A DNA stretch of 64,000 bases from Flavobacterium panici (GTDB taxonomy: Bacteria; Bacteroidota; Bacteroidia; Flavobacteriales; Flavobacteriaceae), in NCBI RefSeq assembly GCF_903819335.1, contig NZ_CAIJDE010000043.1, forward strand, positions 186,001 through 250,000. The letters run 5' to 3'. The translations under genes were made by a program, and so were the position numbers. Each line of letters starts with the position of its first letter. Position 1 is the stretch's first letter. Positions 35,282-44,494 of this stretch are shown here, in pieces. Under the pieces are notes generated by a model that saw only the letters and a list, made by a program, of their open reading frames with translations, did not search any database and was not told the DNA's origin.

Positions 35282-36295
35282 TTAATATTTAATAGCAATT
35301 TTACCAATCGTTTTTCCGGATTCTAAAAGCTGATGCGCTTTTTTAAGATTCTCTGCAGAAAGTCCTTTATAAGTTTCCTTTAAAGTTGTTTTTAAAACGC
35401 CTTCGTCTAATAAATCGGCAATTTTATTTAAAATATGATGCTGTTCGATCATGTCTTCGGTTTGAAACATCGAACGCGTATACATTAATTCCCATGAAAA
35501 GGAAACACTTTTCCCTTTCAGTTTATTTAAAACAACAGGTTCTGCACTTCCGGTAATCGAAGCAATATGTCCTTGAGGTTTAATTAATTCTGCCATAATA
35601 TCCCAATACGCATTCGTATCAACAAAATCTAAAATAAAATCTACGTGTTGAAAACCCGCTTCTCTAACCGAAGCAACTAAATCTTTATGATCAACCACAA
35701 AATCAGCTCCCTGCTGTTTACACCATTTTATTGTTTCCGGACGCGAAGCGGTTGCAATAACGGTTAATCCTGCAATTTTCTTTGATAGCTGAATGGCGAT
35801 AGAACCAACGCCACCGGCACCTCCGATGATTAAGATTGATTTTCCTTTGTCTTTCTCCGGATTTATTCTGATTCTGTCAAAAAGAATTTCCCAGGCTGTT
35901 AAACCTGTCAACGGAATCACGGCTGCTTCTGCATTCGTTAATGATGTTGGTTTATTACCTACAATTCTTTCATCAACAATTTGAAATTCAGCGTTGCTTC
36001 CTTGTTTGGTTAAATCTCCTGCGTAATAAACGGGATCTCCAACTTCAAATAAAGTTACTTTTTCTCCAACTGCCTGCACAATTCCTACAGCATCCCAGCC
36101 AATAATTTTTGGGGTTTCCAGAACGGTGTCTTTTGCGGCGCTCTGGCGAATTTTAAAATCAACCGGATTTACGGAGATGGCATCAATTTTTACTAATAAA
36201 TCGTGCGCTCCGGGTATTGGTTTTGCAGTTTCAAATTCTATAAAACTGTCTTTTTCTTCTATGGGTAATGATGATTTGAATCCTATTGCTTTCAT
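35282..36295 (-). CDS. Zinc-type alcohol dehydrogenase-like / quinone oxidoreductase
   Basis: A 337-residue medium-chain dehydrogenase. The N-terminal GroES-like domain has KIDAISVNPVDFKIR, where the catalytic zinc ligands of true alcohol dehydrogenases are missing, as in quinone oxidoreductases. The Rossmann part has SILIIGGAGGVGSIAIQLSKK at about 149-170. It probably reduces quinones or enones using NADPH. Upstream on the minus strand is a -7 box TATCTTTG at 36335-36328. No signal peptide. Confidence 0.9.
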   Translation of the reverse strand: MKAIGFKSSLPIEEKDSFIEFETAKPIPGAHDLLVKIDAISVNPVDFKIRQSAAKDTVLETPKIIGWDAVGIVQAVGEKVTLFEVGDPVYYAGDLTKQGSNAEFQIVDERIVGNKPTSLTNAEAAVIPLTGLTAWEILFDRIRINPEKDKGKSILIIGGAGGVGSIAIQLSKKIAGLTVIATASRPETIKWCKQQGADFVVDHKDLVASVREAGFQHVDFILDFVDTNAYWDIMAELIKPQGHIASITGSAEPVVLNKLKGKSVSFSWELMYTRSMFQTEDMIEQHHILNKIADLLDEGVLKTTLKETYKGLSAENLKKAHQLLESGKTIGKIAIKY

Positions 36296-36414
36296 CGTTT
36301 TTTAAATTTTTAATTAAAATATACTAACAAAGATACGAGGGCTTTAACTCTTATAACTTGTATATTTTTATAAAATATCGGTACAAATTTTTCAATGCAT
36401 TTTATTTGTTCTCT

Positions 36415-36473
36415 CGCAGATTTTGCAGATTAGCAGATATTTTTATTTATCAGCTCAATCTGCAAAATCCGCG
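36415..36473. repeat. CAGATT inverted repeat
   Basis: Arms CGCAGATTTTGCAGATT (36415-36431) and AATCTGCAAAATCCGCG (36457-36473) are complementary except one position. Related CTGCxxATCTGC sequence recurs at 49807-50035. Confidence 0.7.
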
Positions 36474-36558
36474 GGAAACATATTTTTTAAAGCAAATCCC
36501 TTTAAAATAATAGAACTGGTATGTTTTTATTTATATTGGTCGAAATTCGGCAGTTTTG

Positions 36559-36766
36559 TTTAAACACATAGAAACATAGATTTTTTTATTTCTTGAAAAA
36601 GGGATATTAAAAAAACTCGTTTTTTCACACATAGCTTTGCGTATTTCGATGGGAAGCTTTGTCAAAGTTTAAAACTTTGACAAAGCTCTATGCGCAAAGC
36701 TATGTGCATTGAAACAAGTGAAACGCCTTTACACGCAAAGAAAAACTATGTTCCTATGTGTTTAAA
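36559..36766 (+). repeat. Intergenic repeat family, copy B
   Basis: About 208 bp from TTTAAACACATAGAAACATAG to CTATGTTCCTATGTGTTTAA, giving 18- to 20-bp terminal inverted repeats. In the centre, AGCTTTGTCAAAGTTT and its complement (36655-36687) form a near-perfect palindrome. The right side has CAAGTGAAACGCCTTT. The -7 box TAAATTTG of the next gene starts 6 nt after its end. Confidence 0.9.
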
Positions 36767-36799
36767 AAACTTTAAATTTGCTAAATCAAACTTCTCAAA

Positions 36800-37360
36800 A
36801 TGAATATCCGCAAAGCCAATATATCCGATTCTAAATACATTGCTCCTATTTTATTACTGGCAATGGAAGATATCATCTATAAATATATGGGCAAGAAGGA
36901 TCATGACAGCGCACTCGAATTGGTTTCTTATTTTACTGCAAGAGAAGGCAATCAATATTCGTATGAAAATTGTTTTGTAGCCGAGTCTGAAAATGAAATT
37001 ATTGGTGCTGTCAGCGTTTATAATGGTGCCGATTTACGCGAATTGCGCGCTTCTATTATTGATTATGTACATCTCAATTTTAATCCTGATTTTTATCTTG
37101 AAGAAGAAACACAGGCGGGTGAATATTATATTGATTCGGTGGGAATAAACCCGAAATATCAGGGAAAAGGAATTGGTTCTAAAATTCTTCAGTTTCTAAT
37201 TGATCAATATGTACATAAAAATAAACAGACTTTAGGATTATTGGTTGACGAAGATAATCCGCTGGCAAAAAGTCTTTATTTAAAACTTGGGTTTAAGGTT
37301 GTGGGCAAAAAAACTTTGGTTGGAAAAAAACTGGATCATCTTCAAATAAGTCCGAATTAA
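36800..37360 (+). CDS. GNAT family N-acetyltransferase
   Basis: A 186-residue GNAT protein. The acetyl-CoA motif is VGINPKYQGKGIGSKILQFLI (R/QxxGxG/A at about 120-130), followed by NPLAKSLYLKLGFKVVGKK. The N-terminal half carries IRKANISDSKYIAPILLLAMED and SYENCFVAESENEIIGAVSVY. Substrate unknown. A -7 box TAAATTTG is at 36773-36780, directly behind repeat copy B. The AraC gene follows 51 nt later on the same strand. Confidence 0.9.
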   Translation: MNIRKANISDSKYIAPILLLAMEDIIYKYMGKKDHDSALELVSYFTAREGNQYSYENCFVAESENEIIGAVSVYNGADLRELRASIIDYVHLNFNPDFYLEEETQAGEYYIDSVGINPKYQGKGIGSKILQFLIDQYVHKNKQTLGLLVDEDNPLAKSLYLKLGFKVVGKKTLVGKKLDHLQISPN

Positions 37361-37411
37361 AATTCGGCTCTGCCAAAGAAAATTAGTATTTTTAAACCAA
37401 AACAAGCCGAA

Positions 37412-38281
37412 ATGAACCACCAAATATTTGAATCTAATTATAAAAAACTGGGATTTTTAATTCTGAATCAGGAAACTGTAGAGGAAATTAATGGTGAAGA
37501 TTACAAAGCTTATATTAAGGTATTGTATTTACCAGAAGGTTATGAAATAACAATTGACTTTAAACAATACAAAACTTCGAGTCCTTCTTTGTTTTTTATA
37601 AACAGCAATCAATATTTACAGATTAATAAGGAAGGAAAAAAACAAGGTTACTTTATGTATTATAACCGTGACTTTTATTGCGTGCAGATTCATGATGCCG
37701 AAGTTGCCTGCGACGGTTTGTTGTTCAATAATATTTTTGAAATGCCAATGACAACTTTACCTGAAAAAGAGGTTTTATTTGTGGAAGGTATTTACAGTCA
37801 AATTCAGCAGGAATTTGACGCTCCCGATTCTTCGCAGGAAGAAATGATCCGCACGTATTTGAAACAGCTTATTATTAAAGCTACCCGAATCTGGAAAATA
37901 CAGCAATTGGGTGTTTTAAACGATGAGCCTTCAAAGGAAATGGATTTCTTCAGGGATTTCAGCCGATTGGTCGAAATTCATTTCAGAACCAAACATACTG
38001 TGGCAGATTATGCTGATATTTTGGGTCTTGCGTCAAAAACACTTTCGAATAAATTCAATCGTTTAGAGCTTTCTCAGCCTAACGATATTATTAAGGATAG
38101 AATTATTCTGGAAGCAAAAAGGCTTTTAGGTTATTCTTCTTTAAGTGTAAAAGAGATTGCATATCAATTAGGATATGAAGATCCGGCTTATTTTAACCGA
38201 CTTTTTACCAATAAAGTTGGCGACACTCCGTCTAATTTCAAGAAAAAATACCTTCAAGGGAAAAATGTACAATTAGAATAG
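37412..38281 (+). CDS. AraC family transcriptional regulator
   Basis: A 289-residue regulator with an N-terminal cupin-like sensor (residues 20-140, KVLYLPEGYEITIDFKQYKT) and two C-terminal helix-turn-helix motifs at about 195-283 (VADYADILGLASKTLSNKFNRL and VKEIAYQLGYEDPAYFNRLF). It precedes the alpha/beta hydrolase gene by 79 nt on the same strand and may control it. The stop codon is part of a small terminator hairpin. Confidence 0.92.
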   Translation: MNHQIFESNYKKLGFLILNQETVEEINGEDYKAYIKVLYLPEGYEITIDFKQYKTSSPSLFFINSNQYLQINKEGKKQGYFMYYNRDFYCVQIHDAEVACDGLLFNNIFEMPMTTLPEKEVLFVEGIYSQIQQEFDAPDSSQEEMIRTYLKQLIIKATRIWKIQQLGVLNDEPSKEMDFFRDFSRLVEIHFRTKHTVADYADILGLASKTLSNKFNRLELSQPNDIIKDRIILEAKRLLGYSSLSVKEIAYQLGYEDPAYFNRLFTNKVGDTPSNFKKKYLQGKNVQLE

Positions 38282-38297
38282 ACTTTTGTCTATTTTT
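38278..38297 (+). terminator. Small terminator overlapping the AraC stop
   Basis: Stem ATAGAC (38278-38283), loop TTTT, stem GTCTAT (38288-38293), then T. The stem is only 6 bp, so termination is likely partial. Confidence 0.45.
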
Positions 38298-38360
38298 AGA
38301 GCTGTATTACCGCCATATCTTTGTCCTATCAAATTATAAATAATTAAAAAGACAAATGAT

Positions 38361-39410
38361 ATGAAAACTATTAAAGTATTACAACAGGGTTTATTTATTG
38401 CAGCATTGTTAATCGTAAATACAATTGCTTCAGCACAAGAAAGACAATTTAAAGGGCAAAATGACCCAGAAATTTTTACAGAAGTACGCGGTTTCTTAAA
38501 CGCATTAAATTCTGGTGACGGAAAACCTTTGGAACAATTATCTGTTGCAGACGCTCGTAACGTATTGGTTGGTGCACAAAAATCAGTTGAAGTTAATTAT
38601 TCTGGTATTGAAGAATCTGAAAGAGTAATTTCTCAAAATGGTTTAAAAGTAAAAATCCATATTACAAAACCTAAAGGTGCTAAAGCTAATGCTCCGGTAT
38701 TTATCTTCATTCACGGCGGCGGATGGGTTTTAGGAGATTATCCAACTCATAGAAGATTAGTGAGAGATTTAGTTGTAGAAAGCGGTGCAGTTGCGGTTTT
38801 CCCAGACTACACACCTTCTCCGGAAGCTCAATATCCGGTAGCGATTAATGAAATTTATGCAGCGACTCAATGGGTAGCCGAAAACGGAAAACAAATTGGT
38901 GTAAACGGTAAAAACCTTGCTGTTGTGGGAAATAGCGTGGGTGGAAATATGACTGCTGCGATTACTTTAATGGCAAAAGATAAAAAAGGTCCACACATTA
39001 AATTACAAGTTTTATTATGGCCTGTAACCGATGCTAATTTTGAAACTGAATCTTATAATTTATATGCTAACGGACGTTTCTTAACTAAAAATATGATGAA
39101 ATGGTTTTGGGATAATTATTTGCCAGACGCTTCAAAAAGAACAGAAAAATATGCTTCTCCACTTCAGGCAAGTTTAGCAGAATTGAAAGACTTACCTCCT
39201 GCACTTGTTCAAACTGCTGAAAATGATGTTTTAAGAGATGAAGGTGAAGCTTATGCCAGAAAATTAAACGAGGCTGGAGTTCCTGTAACTTTAACAAGAT
39301 ACAACGGATTGATTCACGATTACGGACTTTTAAATCCTATTGCAAATGTTCCGGCGATTCAAACTGCAATTCAACAAGCTGCGGTTGTAATTAAAACAAC
39401 ATTGAAATAA
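38361..39410 (+). CDS. Exported alpha/beta hydrolase, hormone-sensitive lipase family
   Basis: A 349-residue protein with a signal peptide (about 1-25, TIASAQ). It has the HSL-type oxyanion motif HGGGW at 118-122 and the nucleophile Ser192 in GNSVGGN. The Asp is probably in ENDVLRDEGEAY and the His in LIHDYGLL near 318. Family members hydrolyse short- to medium-chain esters or acylated sugars. A -7 box TATCTTTG is at 38316-38323. The AraC gene upstream is the likely regulator. A long terminator follows. Confidence 0.92.
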   Translation: MKTIKVLQQGLFIAALLIVNTIASAQERQFKGQNDPEIFTEVRGFLNALNSGDGKPLEQLSVADARNVLVGAQKSVEVNYSGIEESERVISQNGLKVKIHITKPKGAKANAPVFIFIHGGGWVLGDYPTHRRLVRDLVVESGAVAVFPDYTPSPEAQYPVAINEIYAATQWVAENGKQIGVNGKNLAVVGNSVGGNMTAAITLMAKDKKGPHIKLQVLLWPVTDANFETESYNLYANGRFLTKNMMKWFWDNYLPDASKRTEKYASPLQASLAELKDLPPALVQTAENDVLRDEGEAYARKLNEAGVPVTLTRYNGLIHDYGLLNPIANVPAIQTAIQQAAVVIKTTLK

Positions 39411-39430
39411 GAATTCAGATATTTGAAAAC

Positions 39431-39465
39431 AAAAAGGGATAGAATTAATTTTCTATCCCTTTTTT
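39431..39465 (+). terminator. Rho-independent terminator
   Basis: 14-bp perfect stem AAAAAGGGATAGAA / TTCTATCCCTTTTT with a 6-nt loop and T run, 20 nt past the esterase stop. Confidence 0.9.
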
Positions 39466-39783
39466 ACTTTACTAATACTTAAAATAGAAGTCTATTTTAA
39501 AAAGAAGTTACTGATGATTACGTTCCAAGTAAATTTTACAGAACTTCTAAAAATAAAAACAAAAAATCCTGTGGCAAATGTAGAATTTCATTCAGCAGTA
39601 AAAATCATTAGAAATGATGATTTCTCATTAAAAAGCCTATAAAAAAAGTAATATCGATTGTGAATTCTCCTTTTTAAACAATTTGAAGCTTAGAATATCG
39701 TTATAAAAATGATTTGCCAGCTTTTTTTAGTTGGAAAAACATTCGTTTAATCCCCCAATTTGACAAATAAATAATATCACAGA
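39466..39783 (+). other. Intergenic region with one short ORF
   Basis: These 318 nt hold one small open frame, 39514-39642 (42 codons, starting MITFQVNFTELLK and ending DDFSLKSL), without signal or recognisable motif. It could be a small gene or a relic; I do not call it. No repeat or hairpin besides the terminator before it. Confidence 0.3.
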
Positions 39784-40218
39784 ATGAAAAACATAACAAT
39801 ATTAGAAGCAGGTTTAGTTTTAAGAATAGTTTTAGGAATAACAATGTTATCAGCAGTTGCCGACCGATTTGGATTTTGGGGCGCGCCCGGTTCGAATGGT
39901 GTTGCATGGGGAAACTGGGAAAATTTTGTTCTTTATACGCAGACACTTAATTCTTTTGCCAGTAAATCGACTGCCGAAGTATTGGGTGCAATTGCAACAG
40001 GTTTTGAAATTCTGTTTTCTGTCTTATTAATCTTTGGTTTCAAAACCAGAATTGCTGCTTTAGGAACTGCTTTTTTAATGTTGGTTTTTGCATTTGCAAT
40101 GGCAATTTCTGTTTCGGTAAAAGCGCCTTTTGATTATTCTGTTTTGACAAGTGCTGCTGCAGCTTTATTGCTTTCTACAATTGGTAAAACTGCTTTTGCT
40201 GCTGATAATAAAATATAA
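39784..40218 (+). CDS. DoxX family membrane protein
   Basis: A 144-residue protein with four membrane helices (about 8-28, 60-82, 85-105, 113-132) and DoxX features: LRIVLGITMLSAVADRFGFWG, EVLGAIATGFEILFSVLLIFGFKTRIAALGTAFLMLVFA. DoxX-like proteins take part in redox or quinone metabolism at the inner membrane; the exact role is unknown. Repeat copy C begins 15 nt after its stop. Confidence 0.88.
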   Translation: MKNITILEAGLVLRIVLGITMLSAVADRFGFWGAPGSNGVAWGNWENFVLYTQTLNSFASKSTAEVLGAIATGFEILFSVLLIFGFKTRIAALGTAFLMLVFAFAMAISVSVKAPFDYSVLTSAAAALLLSTIGKTAFAADNKI

Positions 40219-40232
40219 TATTCTGTTATTTT

Positions 40233-40443
40233 TTTAAACACATAGAAACATAGATTTTTTTATTCTTGAAAAGAGAAGATTAAAAAAAAACTCGTTTTTT
40301 CACACATAGCTTTTCCTGTTTTCGATGAGTAACTTTGTCAAAGTTTAAAACTTTGACAAAGTTCTACGCACGCAGCTATGTGTATTAATACAAGTGAAAC
40401 GCCTTTTACACACAAAGAAAAACTATGTTCCTATGTGTTTAAA
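40233..40443 (+). repeat. Intergenic repeat family, copy C
   Basis: About 211 bp bounded by TTTAAACACATAGAAACATAG and CTATGTTCCTATGTGTTTAA. The centre holds a 33-bp palindrome at 40331-40363 (arms AACTTTGTCAAAGTTT). The same block order as copy B, in the same orientation: AACTCGTTTTTTCACACATAGCTTT, palindrome, CAAGTGAAACGCC. Confidence 0.9.
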
Positions 40444-40458
40444 AAACATAAAAAAACG

Positions 40459-40488
40459 AAAACGAGATAGACTACTCTATCCCGTTTT
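40459..40488 (-). terminator. Rho-independent terminator
   Basis: On the minus strand AAAACGGGATAGA pairs with TCTATCTCGTTTT (one G-T pair) around a 4-nt loop, followed by CGTTTTTTT. It follows the 40520-40912 gene by 31 nt. Confidence 0.8.
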
Positions 40489-40519
40489 GCCCCACAAAAT
40501 ATTTAAAAACACCAATAAC

Positions 40520-40912
40520 CTACAAAAGTGCTTCTACATAGTTTGCGATTTGAGAATCAGTTTGGGAATTAAATGACGACTGTACCAATTGGACGGTTAA
40601 AAACAAGGTGTCGTCTTTTAATTCCATTTTAACGTCATCATTATTTTCAGAATTTGTTAAGTGAATGGTGCTCAGTTTTTCCTGCAGCGCTTCTTTTCCC
40701 ATATCATCAGAACAGATTTTTTTTACGAAAGATTCTAAGTCGTCAAAAACAATATCCAGTCTTGATAAAGGATATTGATCATAAGCTGTAAAAGTATTCC
40801 AGTCAATATCTACTTTAATATCATAACCTGCTCTTTCTTTTAGCTTTGCTTCAAAAGCCGGAAGTTTTTCTACTTTAATCGATTCTGCTAAACGTTTTTC
40901 TGCTAATCCCAT
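40520..40912 (-). CDS. Hypothetical protein, 130 residues
   Basis: A soluble protein without signal or membrane segment. The N-terminal part is helical (MGLAEKRLAESIKVEKLPAFEAKL), the rest shows alternating strands (GYDIKVDIDWNTF, DIVFDDLESFVKKI, DDTLFLTVQL). I recognise no family. A -7 box TAAATTTG is at 40948-40941. It is followed by its own terminator, so it is a single-gene unit. It is close to the TPR membrane protein but separate. Confidence 0.75.
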   Translation of the reverse strand: MGLAEKRLAESIKVEKLPAFEAKLKERAGYDIKVDIDWNTFTAYDQYPLSRLDIVFDDLESFVKKICSDDMGKEALQEKLSTIHLTNSENNDDVKMELKDDTLFLTVQLVQSSFNSQTDSQIANYVEALL

Positions 40913-40995
40913 ATTTAATTTAATTGATTAATTATAGGCGCAAATTTATCTTCCGCATTTTTATCTGGCATCACTATTTATAGTGATTTTGATTT

Positions 40996-42924
40996 CTAAT
41001 TTATGACTGATTTATCTGAATCAATTTTGCCTTTATTGGTTATAATTTCGGTTAACATTGCCGATTGATATCCCATCATTTTTGCTTTTCGGGCTTCTTT
41101 TAGTGCTTTTTCGGGCTGTTTTAATTTATAATACATTTCCCCGAGATTGCACACAAAAATGGGTTCTTTCGGGTTTATTTCAATTGCTTTTTCAAAATAC
41201 GGCAGTGATTCTTCATAGCGCAGTTCTCTATCTAAAATACAGCCATAATTATTGTAGATAAGAGCATTTACAGGAGGTTCATGCTGTGTTTTTGTGAAAT
41301 AATATTTTCTTTTCTTAAAGCTGGCTTCAAAACCTTTCGTATACCATAATATTCTGGTTTCAAGAAAATAAGCCGAAGCATATTGAGGATCTATAAGCAA
41401 TATAGCATTACATGTTTTTTGTGCTTTCTCATAATTTTTGGCAAAAACAAAATCCCAGCCTTCTTTTAAAAGTGCTCTTTTGGTTTCGTCTTCTTTTTGC
41501 TCGAGATGTTCGTCGTCAATTTCTTTTTTTCGATATTCGTCTATTTCAATTTCCCAGCCTGTGAAAACTATTTTTTTATCGTTTCCAATTACTGTAAAAA
41601 TTAAATCTTTTACTGCGGCATCTTTAAAATCAAGAGAAAACAAAACCTGGTTTTGGGATCCTGCTGCCAGAACTTCTTCAATTTTCTGGTTTAATTTTTG
41701 AACATCAATATGCACTCGCATCCACGTTCGTAAATAAGATCCTCGATGTACAAAAATGATTTTTCTGGGTAAATGTCTTAAAGCCGCTTCTGCAATAGCT
41801 TCTTTTTCTATTTTATAATATTTAAAATAATTGTCGTTTATTTCCAGATAATTGCGTTTGTCTAAACCTTCAAATTCTAAATTCCAAACTACAAGTTTAT
41901 CTTTTAATTCAAAACGTTCCTGAATGTCATTGGAGTTTTTTATTCTTTTAATTAACTGAGAAAAACGTTCTTCGTTATCATAAAATCTATGACAACGTCG
42001 GTTTGATATAATTTTTTCTTGTTTTTGTTCTTCCGTTATTTCAGTTTCATTATTGGCTTCAAAGTCCAGTAAAACCATATCGTCGTTGTATAATTTAAAG
42101 CCTCCTTTTTGGTAAATATGAAGATAGATTCGCTTTGATTTTTTACCTCTAATATTTTTGGGTTCATCTAACGGATATTTCTCTTCTTCAAGCTCTAACT
42201 TCTCCATAGGAAACGGAACATCGATTTTATAATACCGATCTTCAATTATAGAAAACCATGACATTTGAAAACGGTCTGCATCAAACGGAATATGAATTAA
42301 ACCGGAAAAAGCTGATTGGTTTAAATGATAATATTTTGATTGTGTTTCCATTTCTGAAAGTTCTTCTTCAGAATAAAAACAAATATTATTCTCCAGTTTT
42401 ATATCTGAAATTACATGTTTTGAAGAATTAACAAATGCAATCGAATCAATATGCATTAAAAGTTCGCGATCGTGAAAAACACTAAAAGTGGCTTTAAAAT
42501 AAGTACTGGCCAGATTGACTTGTGCGTAATGATTTGAGCCAAAATAATGTGTATAATAAACCAGCGGAGTACCAAGTAAAACGGCAAGCCATATTGAAAA
42601 ATACAAGCCATTAAAAGTTCCTGTTTTTTGATACGTAACCAAAGCATAAACACCATAATCGACAAAAAGCAGCAATGCGGTTATCATAATCACACCAAAC
42701 ACAAATTCTAAACTGATACTGGCACTGGATCTTCCGTAATAATAAAAGTAAAAATAACCGCACCAGGCAATGGCAGCATTAAAAAACACCGCAAATCCAA
42801 GTCCGAGGAAATACAATAGAAAATAACTTATAAGCGCGGCAACAAACAATAATCCGACAGGAAAGAAAATTTCTCCGCTAAAATAGACGGGATCAACTCT
42901 TTTATACGAACGGTAATTTTTCAT
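40996..42924 (-). CDS. Membrane-anchored protein with C-terminal TPR repeats
   Basis: A 642-residue protein. Four membrane spans lie at about 18-40, 42-62, 70-92 and 105-125; a large cytoplasmic or periplasmic domain with many strands fills 130-480 (KSKRIYLHIYQKGGF, KIIFVHRGSYLRTWMR). The C-terminus (about 490-625) carries three TPR-like repeats, with NALIYNNYGCILDRELRYEESLPYFEKAIEINPKEP as the clearest. I do not recognise the family; TPRs suggest protein-protein scaffolding. A -7 box TACATTTG is at 42957-42950. Gene stands alone. Confidence 0.75.
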   Translation of the reverse strand: MKNYRSYKRVDPVYFSGEIFFPVGLLFVAALISYFLLYFLGLGFAVFFNAAIAWCGYFYFYYYGRSSASISLEFVFGVIMITALLLFVDYGVYALVTYQKTGTFNGLYFSIWLAVLLGTPLVYYTHYFGSNHYAQVNLASTYFKATFSVFHDRELLMHIDSIAFVNSSKHVISDIKLENNICFYSEEELSEMETQSKYYHLNQSAFSGLIHIPFDADRFQMSWFSIIEDRYYKIDVPFPMEKLELEEEKYPLDEPKNIRGKKSKRIYLHIYQKGGFKLYNDDMVLLDFEANNETEITEEQKQEKIISNRRCHRFYDNEERFSQLIKRIKNSNDIQERFELKDKLVVWNLEFEGLDKRNYLEINDNYFKYYKIEKEAIAEAALRHLPRKIIFVHRGSYLRTWMRVHIDVQKLNQKIEEVLAAGSQNQVLFSLDFKDAAVKDLIFTVIGNDKKIVFTGWEIEIDEYRKKEIDDEHLEQKEDETKRALLKEGWDFVFAKNYEKAQKTCNAILLIDPQYASAYFLETRILWYTKGFEASFKKRKYYFTKTQHEPPVNALIYNNYGCILDRELRYEESLPYFEKAIEINPKEPIFVCNLGEMYYKLKQPEKALKEARKAKMMGYQSAMLTEIITNKGKIDSDKSVIN

Positions 42925-43030
42925 GATCTTTATTCTTCAATTTTAACCGCAAATGTAAAAGTTCGTTATAGCGGAGGAGTCATTATAAATGATGATTTTT
43001 TTAATTGTTAATTGTAAATGGTGAATTGTG

Positions 43031-43173
43031 AGTTTTCAGTCGCAGTTTTCAGTCGCAGTTTTCAGTCGCAGTTTTCAGTCGCAGTTTTCAGTCGCTTTAA
43101 CTTTGTCAAAGTTTAAAACTTTGACAAAGTTTTTGAGCACCAAGACTGAAAACTGAGACTGCGACTGAAAACT
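43031..43173. repeat. 13-bp tandem repeat, palindrome and inverted copy
   Basis: Five exact copies of AGTTTTCAGTCGC run from 43031 to 43095. A 33-bp palindrome identical to the centre of repeat copy C follows at 43099-43131. Then ACTGAAAACT (43145-43154) and a reverse-complement unit GCGACTGAAAACT (43161-43173). The whole could fold into a large hairpin. No gene lies in the 42925-43263 gap otherwise. Confidence 0.9.
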
Positions 43174-43263
43174 AAAAAAACATTTTTAAGGTATATTTAA
43201 GGTCGTAAACTCATTCCGAACAAATATGTATTCGTAAATTAGCATCAAACAAAATTTATCTTA

Positions 43264-44100
43264 ATGACAGTACTTACTTTTACCCTGATAATGCTGCTTG
43301 GTGCTTTTTTAGCTGGCTTTATTGGTTCATTATCAGGCTTGGGCGGAGGTATAATAATTATTCCGCTTCTCACAATTATTCTTGGTGTTGATATTCATTA
43401 TGCAATTGGAGCCGCTTTAGTTTCGGTAATTGCGACTTCTTCGGGTTCTGCGGCGGCTTATGTTAAGGAAGGAATTACCAATATGCGCCTCGGGATTTTT
43501 CTGGAAATCGCAACAACAATCGGAGCCGTTTGCGGTGCTTTACTTTCTACCATTGCTCCTACTTCATTCATCGCTGTTTTATTCGGACTTACGTTGATTT
43601 TTTCGGCTATAAATTCGCTTCGCAAAAAAGAAGAACATATTGTTTTAGAATCAAGTCCGCTGGCTAAAAGCTTAAAACTTCAGGGAACTTACCCAACGCA
43701 CGACGGACAAGTCGTGAGCTACGGAACTAAAAATGTTATTGGCGGTTTCAGTATGATGGGAATTGCCGGAATGATGTCTGGTTTACTAGGAATTGGTTCT
43801 GGTGCTTTTAAAGTTATTGCGATGGATAATATTATGCGAATTCCGTTTAAAGTTTCTACCACAACCAGCAATTTTATGATGGGTGTTACAGCAATGGCGA
43901 GTTCTGTAATTTACATTCAAAAAGGATATATCGAACCGGGAATTTGTATGCCGGTTGTTATTGGCGTTTTGTTTGGCGCAATGGCAGGAGCAAAAATTTT
44001 GGTTAGAACAAATCCTAAAAAACTTAGAATATTTTTCGCATGCTTGATTTTTGTGTTAGCAGTTAATATGATTTATAATGGACTTAATGGAAAAATCTAA
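43264..44100 (+). CDS. TSUP family sulfite/sulfonate exporter (TauE/SafE-like)
   Basis: A 278-residue integral membrane protein with about eight helices. It has the repeated TSUP signature: GFIGSLSGLGGGIIIIPLL near 18-38 and GMMSGLLGIGSGAFKVIAM near 170-190. TSUP proteins move sulfite, sulfoacetate, or related anions across the inner membrane. It is directly followed by a DUF1634 gene 4 nt later, a pairing often seen, so the DUF1634 protein may be a subunit. Signals for regulation are not visible. Confidence 0.9.
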   Translation: MTVLTFTLIMLLGAFLAGFIGSLSGLGGGIIIIPLLTIILGVDIHYAIGAALVSVIATSSGSAAAYVKEGITNMRLGIFLEIATTIGAVCGALLSTIAPTSFIAVLFGLTLIFSAINSLRKKEEHIVLESSPLAKSLKLQGTYPTHDGQVVSYGTKNVIGGFSMMGIAGMMSGLLGIGSGAFKVIAMDNIMRIPFKVSTTTSNFMMGVTAMASSVIYIQKGYIEPGICMPVVIGVLFGAMAGAKILVRTNPKKLRIFFACLIFVLAVNMIYNGLNGKI

Positions 44101-44104
44101 AGTT

Positions 44105-44494
44105 ATGACGCACGAAAAATTTGGAGAAAAAGATTTTCAAACCATTATTGGAAACTTATTACGCTATGGCGTTTGGATTTCATTATCAGTAGCTTTTATT
44201 GGCGGAATCGTTTATTTGATGCACCACGGAAATGACATTGAAGATTATTCTGTTTTTAAAGAAAATGACCGAAATATATTTGAAGTAATTTCGTCGGTTG
44301 TAAATGGTGTAATTTCGGGAAGCGGCGAATTTTTAATCTTCTTCGGAATCATATTATTGTTTTTAACTCCCGTTTTCAGGGTTTTACTTTCTCTTTTCTC
44401 TTTTTTGATCGAGAAAGATTATTTATATGTAGTGATCACGCTGATTGTTATTCTGATTATTATAACTAGTATTTCATTTGGGTTTTCACATTAG
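44105..44494 (+). CDS. DUF1634 membrane protein, partner of the TSUP transporter
   Basis: A 129-residue protein with about three membrane helices (around 22-42, 70-95, 103-126) and the DUF1634 pattern FQTIIGNLLRYGVWISLSVAFIGGIVYLMHHG. I start it at the Met 4 nt after the transporter stop; the frame stays open 9 codons upstream into the transporter gene, so a start at 44078 or 44087 with overlap is possible. Probably an accessory or regulatory subunit of the adjacent transporter. Confidence 0.82.
   Translation: MTHEKFGEKDFQTIIGNLLRYGVWISLSVAFIGGIVYLMHHGNDIEDYSVFKENDRNIFEVISSVVNGVISGSGEFLIFFGIILLFLTPVFRVLLSLFSFLIEKDYLYVVITLIVILIIITSISFGFSH

Noticed and set aside
39514..39642. 42-codon ORF between the esterase and DoxX genes
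   Set aside because: Too short, no motif or homologue known to me; noted in the region entry only.
40996..42924. Possible T6SS component because it joins membrane spans with a TPR
   Set aside because: No Tss, Hcp or VgrG gene nearby and no recognisable signature.
43031..43095. Short regular repeats that might suggest a CRISPR array
   Set aside because: The 13-bp units abut with no unique spacers and no cas gene is in the window; it is a tandem repeat.
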